Source: Linanthus parryae
Lineage: Eukaryota > Streptophyta > Magnoliopsida > Ericales > Polemoniaceae
Direction: 5' to 3'
Length of the DNA stretch: 64,000 nt
Assembly: GCA_023055425.1 (NCBI GenBank)
Contig: JALGPY010000001.1
Coordinates: 139,153,368-139,217,367 of the forward strand
Part shown: positions 10,439 to 21,961 of the stretch, in pieces
Layout of the letters: each line of letters begins with the position of its first letter
Numbering within the stretch: the first letter of the stretch is position 1
The notes under the pieces: model-generated
Seen by the model: the letters and a program-made list of their open reading frames with translations, nothing else
What the model was told of the DNA's origin: nothing
Database searches by the model: none
Program-made: the position numbers and the translations under genes

Positions 10439-12693
10439 ACTATCTTTTTCCGCGTCCCGAGCAAAATCAATCCTCACACTACGTTCTAAATCCACCGAAT
10501 TGCGTACAACTCTACTAGCCATGTGACACAAACAACACACACACCCAATGCAATCTACAGGAATATAAAGAATGCAATTCGATTATCAAACAATGCAAAA
10601 ATTGAAACAAACACACTTTTTTTTTCTTTTTAGATAGAGATCGGGCAATCTCAAAAAGTAAACCGACAAGTCATAAGGCTCTCATATTCCCTCGTAAATT
10701 CTATAACTTTGGTGATAGGTAGAACTTGGGGCCAGTTTCGTTAGACAGAACGGGCACGAACACAAAATAAGTTGCTTCCGCACACTCATCAAACGTATCC
10801 CTAGGACTTACCATCCGAGCTATTTATCCACGGGTTAACTGTTGACGGCTTAGGACAGGTAGGATAGGATATTTAGAGCTTAGTCCTAGACGTCATGATA
10901 TAACTCACAAAACCCGATTCTCACACTCCCTCACCAAAATCCAAGGAACCCCATCGAATCTAACTACTCCGGCCCTCATTCCCTCAAACTTGGTGCAACG
11001 CCGTTCTCGCAGCCACGAATGTGAAGAAGTGATCTCGAACAATAGCTAATCTCCCCGGTCTTCAATTTCAATCTTTCTCCTTTATTCCTTTCACTTTAAA
11101 TTTCTATTTTTCTTTTTTTATCTTATAACAAATTCCCTAGAGACAACAATAATGATAGTAATATTCAAGCAGATCCAAGTATCAAATAACGTGGGGAGGG
11201 AATGTGTCAAACCAATAGTATAATCAAAATAGATGTTGACACCCCCACACTCAATGTAACGCATATTAATACCCCGTTAGTCAATGTGTAAACGTGCTTT
11301 TCAAACCGATCCTCCTCATCACCTAAGATATAGAGAATATAAATGAGGCATAAACACGACCTCCTATAAGATCAACCAACCCCCACCCCATGACGTGCGG
11401 AAAAAATATCACGCACTACGGTACCCCACCTGTGATCGTGGTGTAAGGACACGACTCACCGCCACACTGAAAGTGTGCTACCGTCTCTAACTCATCCTCA
11501 CATCCCCCCAAAAGACGAAAAATAAGAGAATCCACGTAAGATGTATCAATTCAGCACACCCTCATCGAACCTCCCTAACTTGACTCCCTCTATCATGACG
11601 CGTAGGAAAGGGCCATTCTAACAAGTGATGAAAGTCACAATGAAAGGCTTCCTAGGCTAGATGTTGTGAATAAAAGGGGTAAACGGATCAATAGAGGTAA
11701 CTAGTGGACCTAGGAGATGGAGACGGGACGTGAGGCCCTTATAAAAATCACTCGCACAGCTGTTCCGTTGCCACTACGAGGAGGGTTGACGACTACTCAA
11801 GTGACGGTGGTGTAGAGCTAGTAGGATAACCATTCTGAGAGGCAGCTACTTGCATTTCTAATGTGCATTAGCCCTATAAGTCTTCCTACTCCATATTCTC
11901 GCGTCTACCTCACCTAAGATTTTCATACTCCTAAGGAATTCTATAATTAAGCCCTCTCCACATTCACTCTCTTCGATTGCCCTTTCTCAAACGTTAATTC
12001 AATTTTTATGATTTTTGAATTTTTAATTTTTTTTATTTCCTAACTCTATATGCTTTTGGCCAACTCGATTAACCACAAAGATTGGGTAGGGGACTCAATA
12101 ATATAAAAGTGTAGAACAATGCAGAAAAAATTTGAACTTATCACAATACAACAATATATTAAAAACATTACACTAACCACACAATACTCACAATACTACA
12201 CAACGACATGTAACAAGGCTATGCAAGGACCGACATGGCTAGCAAAACTGTACACAGACCCCCCCCCCCCACCCCACACTTAAGCGTTTCGTTTTCTTCA
12301 ACGAATTTAGAAATATAATTAGAGGACTCATCGCTTAAATGTGTTGGCGGTGGATCTACACAATTATCACTCAAAACGTAGAACAGAGAGACTTAAAGGT
12401 ACCTGTGGTGCCCGGACCTACATGGGCACCGTTTCTGCGAAACTGCAACAAGAAGGGGTCTTGTGGACCGTTGACAGTTTCCGCAAAAGTCTCACCTCGA
12501 GTCCGGATTCCGATGTGCCTACTCAACATTCTCTATCGCACGCATCAAGAACTGGAACCCGGAGCGTCTTTTGTACCTGTGTCCCTGAACACTGATTGAA
12601 AGTATTAAAGCAACTCTCTCTCACCCCTCCAAATCATATGGAGAACTAAAAGAAAGAACATAAATAAATAGCATCCTACTCTACATTGGGTTG
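10439..12693 (-). other. Element D 3' non-coding internal region (2.3 kb)
   Basis: No gene is seen on either strand. It begins on the right where the gypsy insertion interrupts D and ends on the left with the tract AGTGTGGGGGATT before LTR1. Features visible are a C12-like run (12259-12270) followed by CCCCACACTTAAG, the complement of the CTTAAGTGTGGGG motif that commonly follows the coding region in Athila-type elements, and many short open stretches without coding character. Element E has a comparable 2.7-kb region at 44503-47223. Confidence 0.6.
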
Positions 12694-12698
12694 CCTAC
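12694..12698. repeat. Target-site duplication of the gypsy element, left (CCTAC)
   Basis: It pairs with CCTCC at 27616-27620, one mismatch. The uninterrupted D sequence (compare element E near 44555-44570, inverted) reads GGGTTGCCTCCCAA, so the right copy is the original. Confidence 0.6.
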
Positions 12699-13326
12699 TG
12701 TAGATAGTGCTTTCTGAGCAGAAAGACCTTGGCCACGTGGAAATCATCTAGCACACCATATTGTGCTCCACACACACTGGATCACCAGCCGCGCTGATCC
12801 ACGTGGGGGCTGCGAGACAGGGCCCTCGCATACCACTGCACGGGACTTGTAGGGATTTAGTGGTCTAGAGGCTAGAGTAAGTCCTGTCGTGTGCGAGCCA
12901 AGCCCGCGCGCGACCCTTAGTAACTGATTTTGAGAGATTTATGGCACGAGCTCCATAAACCCGGTCAATCCTGTCAAACCCGGTCAACCCCATAACGGTT
13001 CCGGTATACGCGGATAACGTGCTGTAACGGTCCCTATATACGCGGACGAACGTGCCGTTGTGGTTAAGCTAATTAAGCCGCCATTGATGGGCGCATTAAC
13101 CACACTACAACGGTCACATTCTCTGTTATATATAGATCGTTAACCCTTCCATACAGGGGAGAACACACCAGATATACGCGAAAGCTCTGCCAAACCCCTG
13201 TCTCTCTCTCATACAGCGCTATTGCCTTACTCTTTCCCTACACACAACCCAACACTTCCTGTGCCATTTCCTATTCTCTGCCTTTGGTGTACACGAAGTT
13301 CTCTCTGCAGGATTCTCTTGTACACA
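12699..13326 (+). repeat. Gypsy 5' LTR, 628 bp
   Basis: It runs from TGTAGATAGTGC to CTCTTGTACACA. Against the 3' LTR I count 21 substitutions and one 1-base indel by eye, about 3.4%. It contains a TATA-like TTATATATAG at 13126-13135 followed by a CT-rich stretch (13199-13210), a plausible promoter and transcript start region. A diverged solo relative lies at 54014-54633. Confidence 0.9.
13126..13135 (+). promoter_or_regulatory. TATA-like box in the gypsy 5' LTR
   Basis: TTATATATAG is conserved at the equivalent place in the 3' LTR (about 27415-27424), and a TATATATAGG sequence occurs in the related solo LTR (near 54429-54438). A role as the LTR promoter is inferred from this conservation. 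Confidence 0.5.
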
Positions 13327-13329
13327 TTT

Positions 13330-13346
13330 TGGTGAACCCGACGTGA
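13330..13346 (+). other. Candidate gypsy primer-binding site
   Basis: TGGTGAACCCGACGTGA starts four bases after the LTR end. The position and TGG start fit a tRNA 3' end complement; the tRNA was not identified. Confidence 0.5.
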
Positions 13347-13366
13347 ACTTACCATTGCAAGCAACC

Positions 13367-15076
13367 ATGTCTCATGAGGATGATGTCAGTAACAGATCAC
13401 CTTCCACAAAGACCACTTCGAGGGAGGAGGCCCGCCGTACTCCTACAGCTACCGGTGAAGCTCCGACACTAGAAGCCTTGGATGCCACCATCCAGAATCA
13501 GGCGAAGGCTCTCAAAGCTCAATCTGCACAGCTAGAACGGATAATGGCTGTCCTGGGGACTCTCGCTCCAAACCCCACACCAGCCACCACCGTTTCTCAG
13601 GGAGGAGGAGCCTACACCACTCAAGGATTGTGAGTGTCAGCCACACCACCCAATCCTAACCCGCAAACTCCACCAGCAACTACGCAGCTACCCTCAATTC
13701 AGGGGCCAACAGCTCAAATGTTGCCTCTTGCTACTCATACTCCTCCACCTCAAACTTTGGTACCTAACCCGGCCTCACAGTATCCCTTGCCTCCTCCAAC
13801 GGCAATCTGGGGTAACGTGAATTCACAATATGTCCCTAGCCCTCCTGCGACATATGTGTCGCCTCCGCCTGCGGCAACCCCTCCTCCTGCTGCCGAGGGA
13901 AGTGCTCCGGAGTGTATGACGTCGCTGCAACGGCGCATAGACACTATTCTGGCTCACCAATCGTTTGCGGATACCATCATCCTGAAGCTTGACAACGACC
14001 CGCCTATTCCACGAGAGATCTATCTCATGCCTAACCCTGCTGGGTACAAATCTCCTAAATGGGACAAGTTCGAAGACGTCAATGGGAACGCCCATGAGCA
14101 TGTCATGCGCTTCATTGATGTGATGGAGCCGTATGGGGCTGATCCTAAGCTGCTGATGCGTGAGTTCCCGAAATCCCTGGGGAATGTGGCCTACAAGTGG
14201 TACAGGACGTTGGAAGCCGGATCCGTGAAGACCTGGGACGACATGGTCCAGAAGTTTTACACTAAGTTCTTCCATATGGAGGAAAAGGTGACGATGATTC
14301 ATCTCTCGCGGATGTATCAGAAGCGCGAGGAGGATGGGATAACATTCATCAAGAAGTTCAGGGCCAAGTCCTTGGAATGCAAAGATGTGATACTCGAAAG
14401 CAGACTCGTGGAGATATGCCTGCAATGCATGCGAGACGAGTACAAAGGTATGCTTATCAACCTGCAAACACCTACGTTTTCGAAGCTAATCGAATGCAAC
14501 AAGAACATCGAGCCTATAGTAGAGAGGCAGAAAAAGAGGAACGCCCCCGAGAGATCCTCGGGCGGGACCACTTTCAAAATCGGGAGATTCAGCTACAAGA
14601 GGTCGCGTGAGGCTGAAGTGAATACGGTCTCGGCCCAAAAGAAACCGAAAGTAGTGAACTTTGATGCGCCACCTCTGCCATGTTCGGTAGAGGAAGCAAG
14701 CGACCTTTGCAGACAATGGCGTAAGGACGGTATCTTGCCTCCGCTCGAAAAGGCACCCTCCAGGGAGATGGTGAGGGACCCGAAGTGGTGCGAATGTCAC
14801 GGAAAGGTCATGCATCCCATGGCTGACTGCAAGAAGCTCGGAATCATGGTAAGCCAAAAGATGAAAAATGGCGAACTGATCGTCAGCGATCAAAGGCAGG
14901 ATGTGCGAAACAATCCACTCCCTGCCCATGCGGAGCAAGAGCCGAAGGGAAAAGAGGTCGCCATGATCTCAATTGTGGACCTTGAAGAGGTTGCAGAGGA
15001 TGGCCTGCCAATCATCGCCGAGATCCACGATGACGAGGACTACAGCATAGACATGGAGGACGAACGTGCCGATTGA
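13367..15076 (+). pseudogene. Gypsy gag (capsid-type protein), one premature stop
   Basis: The frame opens with MSHEDDVSNRS at 13367. It has a premature TGA at 13631-13633 and continues in the same frame to TGA at 15074. The N-terminal 190 residues are Pro/Thr/Ala-rich and disordered in character. Residues around 14050-14500 form the retrotransposon gag domain (WDKFEDVNGNAHEHVMRFID; AYKWYRTLEAGSVKTWDDMV). A zinc-knuckle-like C-x-C-H-x5-H-x4-C (CECHGKVMHPMADC) lies near 14800. The C-terminus is acidic. The gag TGA is followed directly by ATG (TGAATG) in the same frame as the protease. Confidence 0.85.
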
Positions 15077-15965
15077 ATGAAGGGATCGCATGGGTTCAGC
15101 AGGTTCTTCGATGAGATGAATTTCTCAGAGAAATGCCGGAAGGAGATGACAAAGGCGATCCTAAGGATAGCATAAGATTACGAGGAGGACATCGTAGACT
15201 CCAATGGAAAGGTTATCAGGGCGTCCCGCTCTACAGAAAAGGTCATAACCTTCTCTACAAGCGACAAAAAGACAGATGCGAGCCATCAGAAGCCTCTTTA
15301 TGTGACAGCAATCATCAATGGTGTGGAGTTCAAAAGAGTGTTCGTTGACGGAGGAGCTGCAATTAACGTCGTTACGCTCCATACTCTGAAGTTAGCAGGA
15401 ATTTCAGAGCACAAGATTGTCAAGCGTCCATCCCTGCTGATGGGATTCAAAAGCGACTCCAGAATGACGATGGGATGGATCCGCCTGGGTGTCCAGATTG
15501 GCAAAATCAAGTGTTCAGAAAAATTCTATGTCATAGATGCGAACACTACGTATCACATGATCATAGGCCGGGCCTGGATTCATCGCTTTGATGCTGTCCC
15601 TTCAACAGCTTACCAAGTGATGAAAGCCATTTGGAATGGCAGAATAGTGGAGATACCAGCTTCGACAAATCCTTTCAACATGGATGAAGCGCATCTCAGT
15701 GAGGCGGTGTGGTTCACCGAGATGGCGGATGAGCAAACGCCGGGACCGTTCAACCCCACTCCCTTGCCCCGTTGGGAGGATATCAAAGATCATTCACCCG
15801 CAGGAGTGATGGTGACAAGAGAGGATGCCAAAGGAAAAGCCGTCTACGCGAGAAGAGGCGCCGCGGATTGCCTACCAGCGAAAGAACGTGTACACTCTGA
15901 AAAGGATAGTAAAACATGATCCTGAAGGCAAGGAGATAGAGAGTTTCTACGCCAATGGAAAAAAA
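15077..15965 (+). pseudogene. Gypsy aspartic protease region
   Basis: It follows gag in the same frame after TGAATG. An in-frame TAA interrupts it near 15168. The frame then carries YVTAIINGVEFKRVFVDGGA from about 15298, the retropepsin active-site region with D-G-G-A in place of the usual D-T/S-G, a form often seen in this lineage. The C-terminal part of the protease fold (HMIIGRAWIHRFDAVPSTAY) is at 15555-15615. The frame ends at 15919, and the following reading (YTLKRIVKHDPEGKEIESFY) is one frame over, so a frameshift lies near 15870-15890. Confidence 0.75.
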
Positions 15966-15992
15966 TGCTATCGCATATGAAGGTGCGCGGGG

Positions 15993-18356
15993 GTGTCCTC
16001 ACGCGAGCATGAGGATATCCCTGAGAAAATCAACCAAATTGAACAGGTTTCGGAGACAAACAAATCAATGCCAAGCACTCTAGAAGAGAAACTCAAAGAA
16101 GCACCTGAATGCATGGAAGACAAACCCAGACCACAAAAGCAGGAGCCGAAGGAGGTATTCCTAAGCCCGAGCGAAGAAAAGAAGAGGCCAATCTTTCTAA
16201 GCGCGGACCTCACAGGCGAAGAGGAGGAAAGATTGCTACAACTCTTAACTGAATACAAGGACGTGTTCGCATGGGAATACGATGAAATGCCCGGTCTGGA
16301 CACGAGCATCACAATGCACCGGTTGGATGTAATTCCAGGATCCAAACCGGTAAAGCAGAGTATAAGAAGCTTTAGGCCGGAGCTCAACGTGAAGATTAAA
16401 CAGGAAATTGTTAAACTCCTGGATGCCAAGTTCATAGAGCCAAATCACCATCCCACTTGGTTGGCCAATATTGTGCCAGTAGTAAAGAAGAATGGGCAAC
16501 TTCGCATTTGTGTAGACTTCCGGGATCTTAATCGCTTCTGCCCCAAAGATGATTTTCCACTCCCCAACATCGACTTACTTATCGATTCAACTGCGGGTCA
16601 TCGCATGTTCAGCTTCATGGACGGCTTCAGCGGGTACAATCAGATCAAGATGGACCCCGAAGATGCACGAAAAACCGCATTCATCACCCCGGTGGGAGTC
16701 TTCAATTACACGGTTATGCCTTTTGGTCTCAAAAACGCAGGTGCGACTTACCAGCGGGCCATGATGGCCCTGTTTCACGACATGATGCACAAGGAAGTAG
16801 AATTCTACGTGGATGACTTAGTTGTCAAATCCAAAGAGGAGGCAGACCATCTGGGGGATTTGCGAAAAGTGTTCAACAGATGCAGAAGCTTTCAATTAAA
16901 GATGAATCCCATGAAGTGCGCATTCGGGGTAACATCAGGGTAGTTCTTGGGATGTGTGGTACATCGTCAAGGAATAGAGCCTGATCCTGCAAAGGTATCG
17001 GCCATCACTAGCATGAAGGCACCACATAACCAAAGTACCTTGAAAACATTCTTGGGAAAGCTATCCTATCTGCGAAGGTTCATCCCAGCGATCGCCGAAA
17101 TCACCTTCTGTTTCAGTGATCTTCTCAAGAAAGATGTTGTATACAACTGGACTGCAGAGCACGAGGCTGCATTCGGGAAACTAAAGGAGCTGCTGACATC
17201 GTCAAAAGTAATGATCGCACCTCAGCTCGGATCACCACTCTTGTTGTATCTGACGTCAACAAGGAGGTCTATAGGAGCACTCCTAGCTCAGGAGTACGAG
17301 GGTCAAGAAAGGCCCATCTACTACATCTCTCGCATCGTGCAGCCCACAGAATCCAGGTACACGGACATCGAGCGTCATTGCCTTGCTTTATTCTTTGTAA
17401 TAGAGAAGTTGAGACACTATTTTGCTTCGCACAAAGTAGTAGTGGTCACAAAGAGCGACCCCATACGGTATCTTCTGACTCACACCACTCCTGGGGGAAG
17501 GATGGCGAAATGGTATATGACCATTTCTCAATACGACATCACATGTGTTCGACCCCGGGCGATCAAGTCGCAAGCGGTAGCGGATTTGCTAGCGCAATTC
17601 CCTGATAACAGTCATGAGCCTGTGATTGAAGAAGAATTGGAGGGACCTGAAATCTACGCAGTTGAGCTGCCCTATTGGACGCTCCATTTCGATGGCTCGT
17701 CAACAAGGAAAGGTGGAGGCATTGGAATAGTCTTGACTAAACCAGATGGAGAGGTCATACAGATGTCCGCAAAGCTTGACTTCGCAGTCACCAACAATGA
17801 AGCAGAATATGAAGCCCTCATCGCAAGACTTCGCGCGGCAAGGGCCCTAGAAGTTAGCAATCTGACGGTTATGGGAGATTCCAAGCTAATCATCAAACAA
17901 GCCTCAGGTGAGTATGGTTTGAAGGAGATAAACTTATTGCCCTACCGAACTTTGGTCCAAAGACTGGTGCAACAATTCTGCGAAGTTAGATACGAGCACA
18001 AACACAGAGCGGACAATAGGCATGCTGACGCTTTAGCTACCTTGGGATCCAAGGTCAGTGCGGATAAATGTCCCGCGAGAATCTCAATTAAAGTGCGAAC
18101 ATCCTCGACATTGACAGAGGACGCGTGCTACGATGAATGCATGGATGATGCGGACTGGAGAAACTCAATATTACGGGCCATCGCAGAAGGCACGAGCAGC
18201 GAGAACTGGGCATCCACAAAGGGGTATTGCATACATGACAACACCCTCTACTACAAGGGCCCTGGCGGAATACTCATGCGATGCGTCTCGGAGCAAGAGG
18301 GACAAGCGCTGTTAGAAAAGATTCACCAACATGCTTGCGGGGAAAGCTCGCTCTAA
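15993..18356 (+). pseudogene. Gypsy reverse transcriptase, RNase H and archaeal-type RNase H
   Basis: One frame with an internal TAG at 16941-16943 and a terminal TAA at 18354-18356. RT motifs are QLRICVDFRDLNRFCPKDDF (near 16500), FMDGFSGYNQIKM, and the intact catalytic FYVDDLVVKS near 16803. The first RNase H (LLLYLTSTRRSIGALLAQE; IYYISRIV) has lost its first catalytic Asp, as is common in Tat elements. A second RNase H follows from about 17680 with all expected acids: HFDGSS, NNEAEYEALI, MGDSKLI and NRHADALA. After it comes the first of two H2C2-like modules (DWRNSILRAI ... LLEKIHQHACGE). The dual RNase H is the strongest evidence for the Tat lineage. Confidence 0.9.
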
Positions 18357-18359
18357 TCT

Positions 18360-19774
18360 TTGGTCTTCCTGCTTCCTAGAGCACGAGAGGGCGTTTTCGT
18401 GTGCGAGGTGTCAATCTATCGGAAAGCCCAGAGGTATGGCATTCATTGGCCTGACATGTCAACGGCCGCAGCATTAATTCAAGGAAATTGCGATAGTTGC
18501 GCATTGATCAAAGACTCTCTATTAATGGCTCTGACCGACGACGATGTGGATTGGAGGAAACCACTCTTTGACTTTCTCACGCAGGGTATTGTGCCTGAGT
18601 CGAGAAAAGAAGCCGAGAAACTAAAGAGAAAAGCAGCACGATATGTGGTGCAAGAAAATCTGCTTTGGCGAAGGGGCCATGAAGGTAACTTGCTGCGATG
18701 TCTAGACAGCAAGGAAGCACAAGAGGGGATGGACCTTTCACATCAAGTGGAACATCAGGGAGGTGCGAAGTTATGCAGACAGCTCCTCTCGGTCGGTTAT
18801 TTCTGGCCACCATGGAGGCAGATTACCGCGCTAAAGTAAGACGCTGCCAGGAGTGCCAATTCAAAGGTAATCTAGTGCACGCCCCTGCCGTAGATCTACA
18901 TGCATTGGGAACGCCGTGGCCATTCCATACGTGGGCTCTGGATTTTGTTGGTCCCATTCGACCGACCTCGCACGGGAATCATTTCATTCTCACCGCGACT
19001 GAGTTGTTCACCAAGTGGGTAGAAGCAATACCACTAAAAACAGGAAATGCGCTAGCTGTGGTCCATTTCATCCAAGAAAGCATCATGTGCAGGTTCGGAA
19101 TTCCAAACACCATTCTTTCGGATAATGATACCCCCTTTGTCAATCGCCAGGTAGCTGCAAAGCTAGCAGATTACAACATAAGGCAGATATGCTCCACTCC
19201 ATACTACCCGAAGGGGAATGGGCAAGCGGAAGCAACCAACAAGACGTTATTGAGAATCTTGAGCAAGATGGTCGCAGATGACCACAAGAAATGGGCTGAT
19301 TCTTTGAACATAGCCTTGTGGGCCTATCGGACTTCTCCAAGGACGCCCACAGGGGTCTCGCCATTTCTTTTTTGCTATGGAGCTGAAGGTGTGGTGCCTG
19401 CTGAAGTAAAGATCAACTCTGCAAGGTTGGCTTTTCATGAACTATATGACAACCAACGCGATCATGACTTAGTCCTGTTAGAAGAGAAGCGGGAGCAAGC
19501 TAAAAGGACTAACAAACGACACCAAGAAAGGATCGCTCGTGCGTACAACAAAACAGTCCAACGTCGAGATTTCGCAGTTGGAGATTTGGTCTTGCGCGCG
19601 TCTGACCATTGCATGCGAGAGGCAGCTCACCCAAAATTCGCAGCCAATTGGGAAGGACCCTTTAAAGTCACAGAAGTCTTTGATAGTGGCTACTGCAACA
19701 TACGGAGGTTACACGGAACGACCTCAACCTCAAGCTCAGTCAACATGCGCTGGATTAAGAAGTATTATCCTTAA
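18360..19774 (+). pseudogene. Gypsy integrase, with a frameshift
   Basis: The frame resumes after the TAA at 18356, gives a WPDMSTAAALIQGNCDSC segment (18450-18500) and then a second linker (DWRKPLFDFLTQGIVPESRK; LLWRRGHEGNLLRCL). Near 18800-18820 it shifts frame and continues as ADYRAKVRRCQECQ. The catalytic core follows: WALDFVGPI (first Asp, near 18935), ILSDNDTPF (second Asp, near 19118) and KGNGQAEATNK (Glu, near 19215), all preserved. The C-terminal part ends RWIKKYYP at 19774. Apart from the frameshift and the stop upstream the core looks well conserved. Confidence 0.85.
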
Positions 19775-19844
19775 CTCCTTTCATTATATGCGTTAGATTA
19801 CAACGTCTGCTTTATGCTCTGTATTGCTAAACTCGTGCATCTTC

Positions 19845-19925
19845 TCTCCCATATGAGGGAATTGTAATCTCATCTCTCCCATATGAGAGTATTTTATAAT
19901 AAAAAGACTTCTCCCAAATGAGAAG
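19845..19925 (+). terminator. Three successive short hairpins after gypsy pol
   Basis: Inverted repeats TCTCCCATATGAGGGA (19845-19860), CTCTCCCATATGAGAG (19874-19889) and CTTCTCCCAAATGAGAAG (19908-19925) are spaced 13-18 bases apart, with AATAAAA (19898-19905) between the second and third. They lie just after the pol stop. A role in RNA 3'-end formation or RNA structure is inferred. Confidence 0.45.
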
Positions 19926-19984
19926 AACTTTATGCTTTCAGCTGTCTTTATTGCTCTGTTTATTTCATTATTTCCCAGTAGCGA

Positions 19985-20790
19985 AAGCCTATCCGCCGTG
20001 ATAGCAGCCTATGCGAATACGATTTTAAGAAATATTTTAAGCCTATCCGTCGTGATAGCAGCCTATGCGAATATGATCTTAAGTGATCTCCAAGCCTATC
20101 CGCCGTGATAGCAGCCTATGCGAATACGATCTTAAGTGATCTTTTAAAGCCTATCTGCCACGATAGCAGCCTATGCAAATATGATCCTAACTGATCTTTT
20201 AAAGCCTATCTGCCACGATAGCAGCCTATGCGAATATGATCTTAAGTGATCTCCAAGCCTATCCGCCGTGATAGCAGCCTATGCGAATACGATCTTAAGT
20301 GATCTTTCAAAGCCTATCTGCCACGATAGCAGCCTATGCGAATATGATCCTAACTGATCTTTTAAAGCCTATCTGCCACGATAGCAGCCTATGCGAATAT
20401 GATCTTGAGCGATCTTATAAGCATATCTGCCATGATAGCAGCCTATACGAGTATGATCTTAAGTGATCTTTTAAAGCCTATCTGCCACGATAGCAGTCTA
20501 TGCGAACATGATCTTAAATGATCTTTCAAGCCTATCTGCCACGATAGCAGCACTACACGAATGCGATCTCAAAATGATCCTTAAGCCTATCTGCCATGAT
20601 AGCAGCATTATGTAAAATGATCTTAAGTGATCTACAGAATCCTAACTGCCGAGATAGCACCCGTACTTGAGTCTAACCTTAAGTAAATCCCGAGCCTATC
20701 TGCCAAGATAGCAAAGCTACGCAAATACAATCTCGAACGATCTAAAATCATATCTGCGAATTTATCCGAGAGATAGCAAATCATAGCAAC
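19985..20790 (+). repeat. Tandem array, about 14-15 copies of a 53-55 bp unit
   Basis: The unit reads approximately GCCTATCTGCCACGATAGC, AGCCTATGCGAATATGATC, TTAAGTGATCTTTTAAA. Copies start near 19987, 20041, 20094, 20149, 20204, 20257, 20312, 20367, 20420, 20475, 20530, 20585, 20640, 20692 and 20746. Each copy keeps the inverted pair CTATC-N6-GATAG even when the six-base loop changes (CCGCCGTGATAG versus CTGCCACGATAG). Units become more diverged to the right. It is not coding. Confidence 0.9.
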
Positions 20791-21961
20791 AATGCAAAGT
20801 GTGGATACAGCACTACAGAAGGCGAAATTTGCCAATACGCATGCGAAATTGTAATTTGTTGTAACGAAAACAGCAAATCATGCAAAGCGATTTATTATTA
20901 TGAGTCAAAATGGCTTACAACTTATCCGTCTAGATAGCAGCTTACAAGCAAAAAGCTCAGATCAAGCTAGTTACACAGCCAACATGGCTTAGAATGCATC
21001 TAAATAGTAACTTACAAGCGGCAGTTACACATCGGGGGAATCCTAACTGAAAAAGGATCGACCTAACGGTCCTAGCAGAGGCTATGCGATACAACGATCT
21101 GCGGCCAAAGATCTGTAGCAAGTAGGGTGTTCCTGCGAAAAGGATGGCCCACTAACGCTACGAGACCTGTGTGGCGCTATGTTCAAGATCCCAGGATCTG
21201 ACAAGGCCATTGTCTGGTCTTCTGCCCAAGAGACGTGCCTGAGGAACCACCTGTTCCGGCGTATGCGGCTGTGAAGAACAGGCAAGCAGCAACTCCTAGA
21301 GCAAGAGGCTCCTTGTCCACGGAGACGACCACATTGGCTCGCCACCCCGAGTTCAAGAACGTGGAGGCAAGAAATCATCCTCCGGGCAAGCCAGAGGAGA
21401 ATTCCGCCGTTCATTACGAGTCGGTAGCAAGGTCAGTACAGCGCTGCACCTCGCCGGGAGGCGGCCGGAAACATGACCTGCAAGCATAATAGACGAAGAA
21501 AATTCTTCGAGCAAGCATGAGGTATTATCTGCATCTTCTTTATGATAGATATAAAGATCAATAAGCCTTGTAAAGCAGATCTTGGAAGCTATTAATATGG
21601 CACAAAGCACAAACTCAGGTTTCACAACTTGAAGCTGCCATGAATCAACGAAAGACAAGCGTTGAAGCCAACAGTCGTAAGGTTGCGTATCCTAATCAAT
21701 GACGGATGGTCATGATACGGATGGAATTCCCAAGGAAAGCGTGCTTATCTAATGAGCAATTAGCGCGAAAATCAAGGCAGAATATCAATAGCTGACGTCA
21801 TAATTGATATGCACAGAGGTATTCGAGCAAATCTCGGGAAAGGTAAAAAAGGCATTCAAATTCTTGTTAAAAAAAAGGGGGGGGAGAAACCCTAGCAACA
21901 TTACAGTAACAATACAGTAATGTTTTAGCATTTTTCTCGGCACAGATTTGCTTTTTTTTTT
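20791..21961 (+). other. Gypsy non-coding region between the repeat array and the antisense gene
   Basis: About 1.2 kb without coding character on either strand. It contains degenerate single copies of the array motif (TTATCCGTCTAGATAGCAGC near 20921) and a G-rich run (21875-21886). The convergent 3' ends of pol and the antisense gene face each other across this region. Confidence 0.5.

Noticed and set aside
12339..12599. Two overlapping + strand frames of 84-86 codons
   Set aside because: They lie in the element D non-coding tail; the sister copy at 7984-8225 does not preserve them.
13750..14938. Long - strand frames opposite gag (up to 214 codons)
   Set aside because: Mirror frames of the GC-rich gag coding strand; no domains.
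19985..20790. CRISPR-like regular repeats
   Set aside because: The 53-55 bp units are contiguous, with no unique spacers, and lie inside a plant gypsy element; it is a tandem minisatellite.
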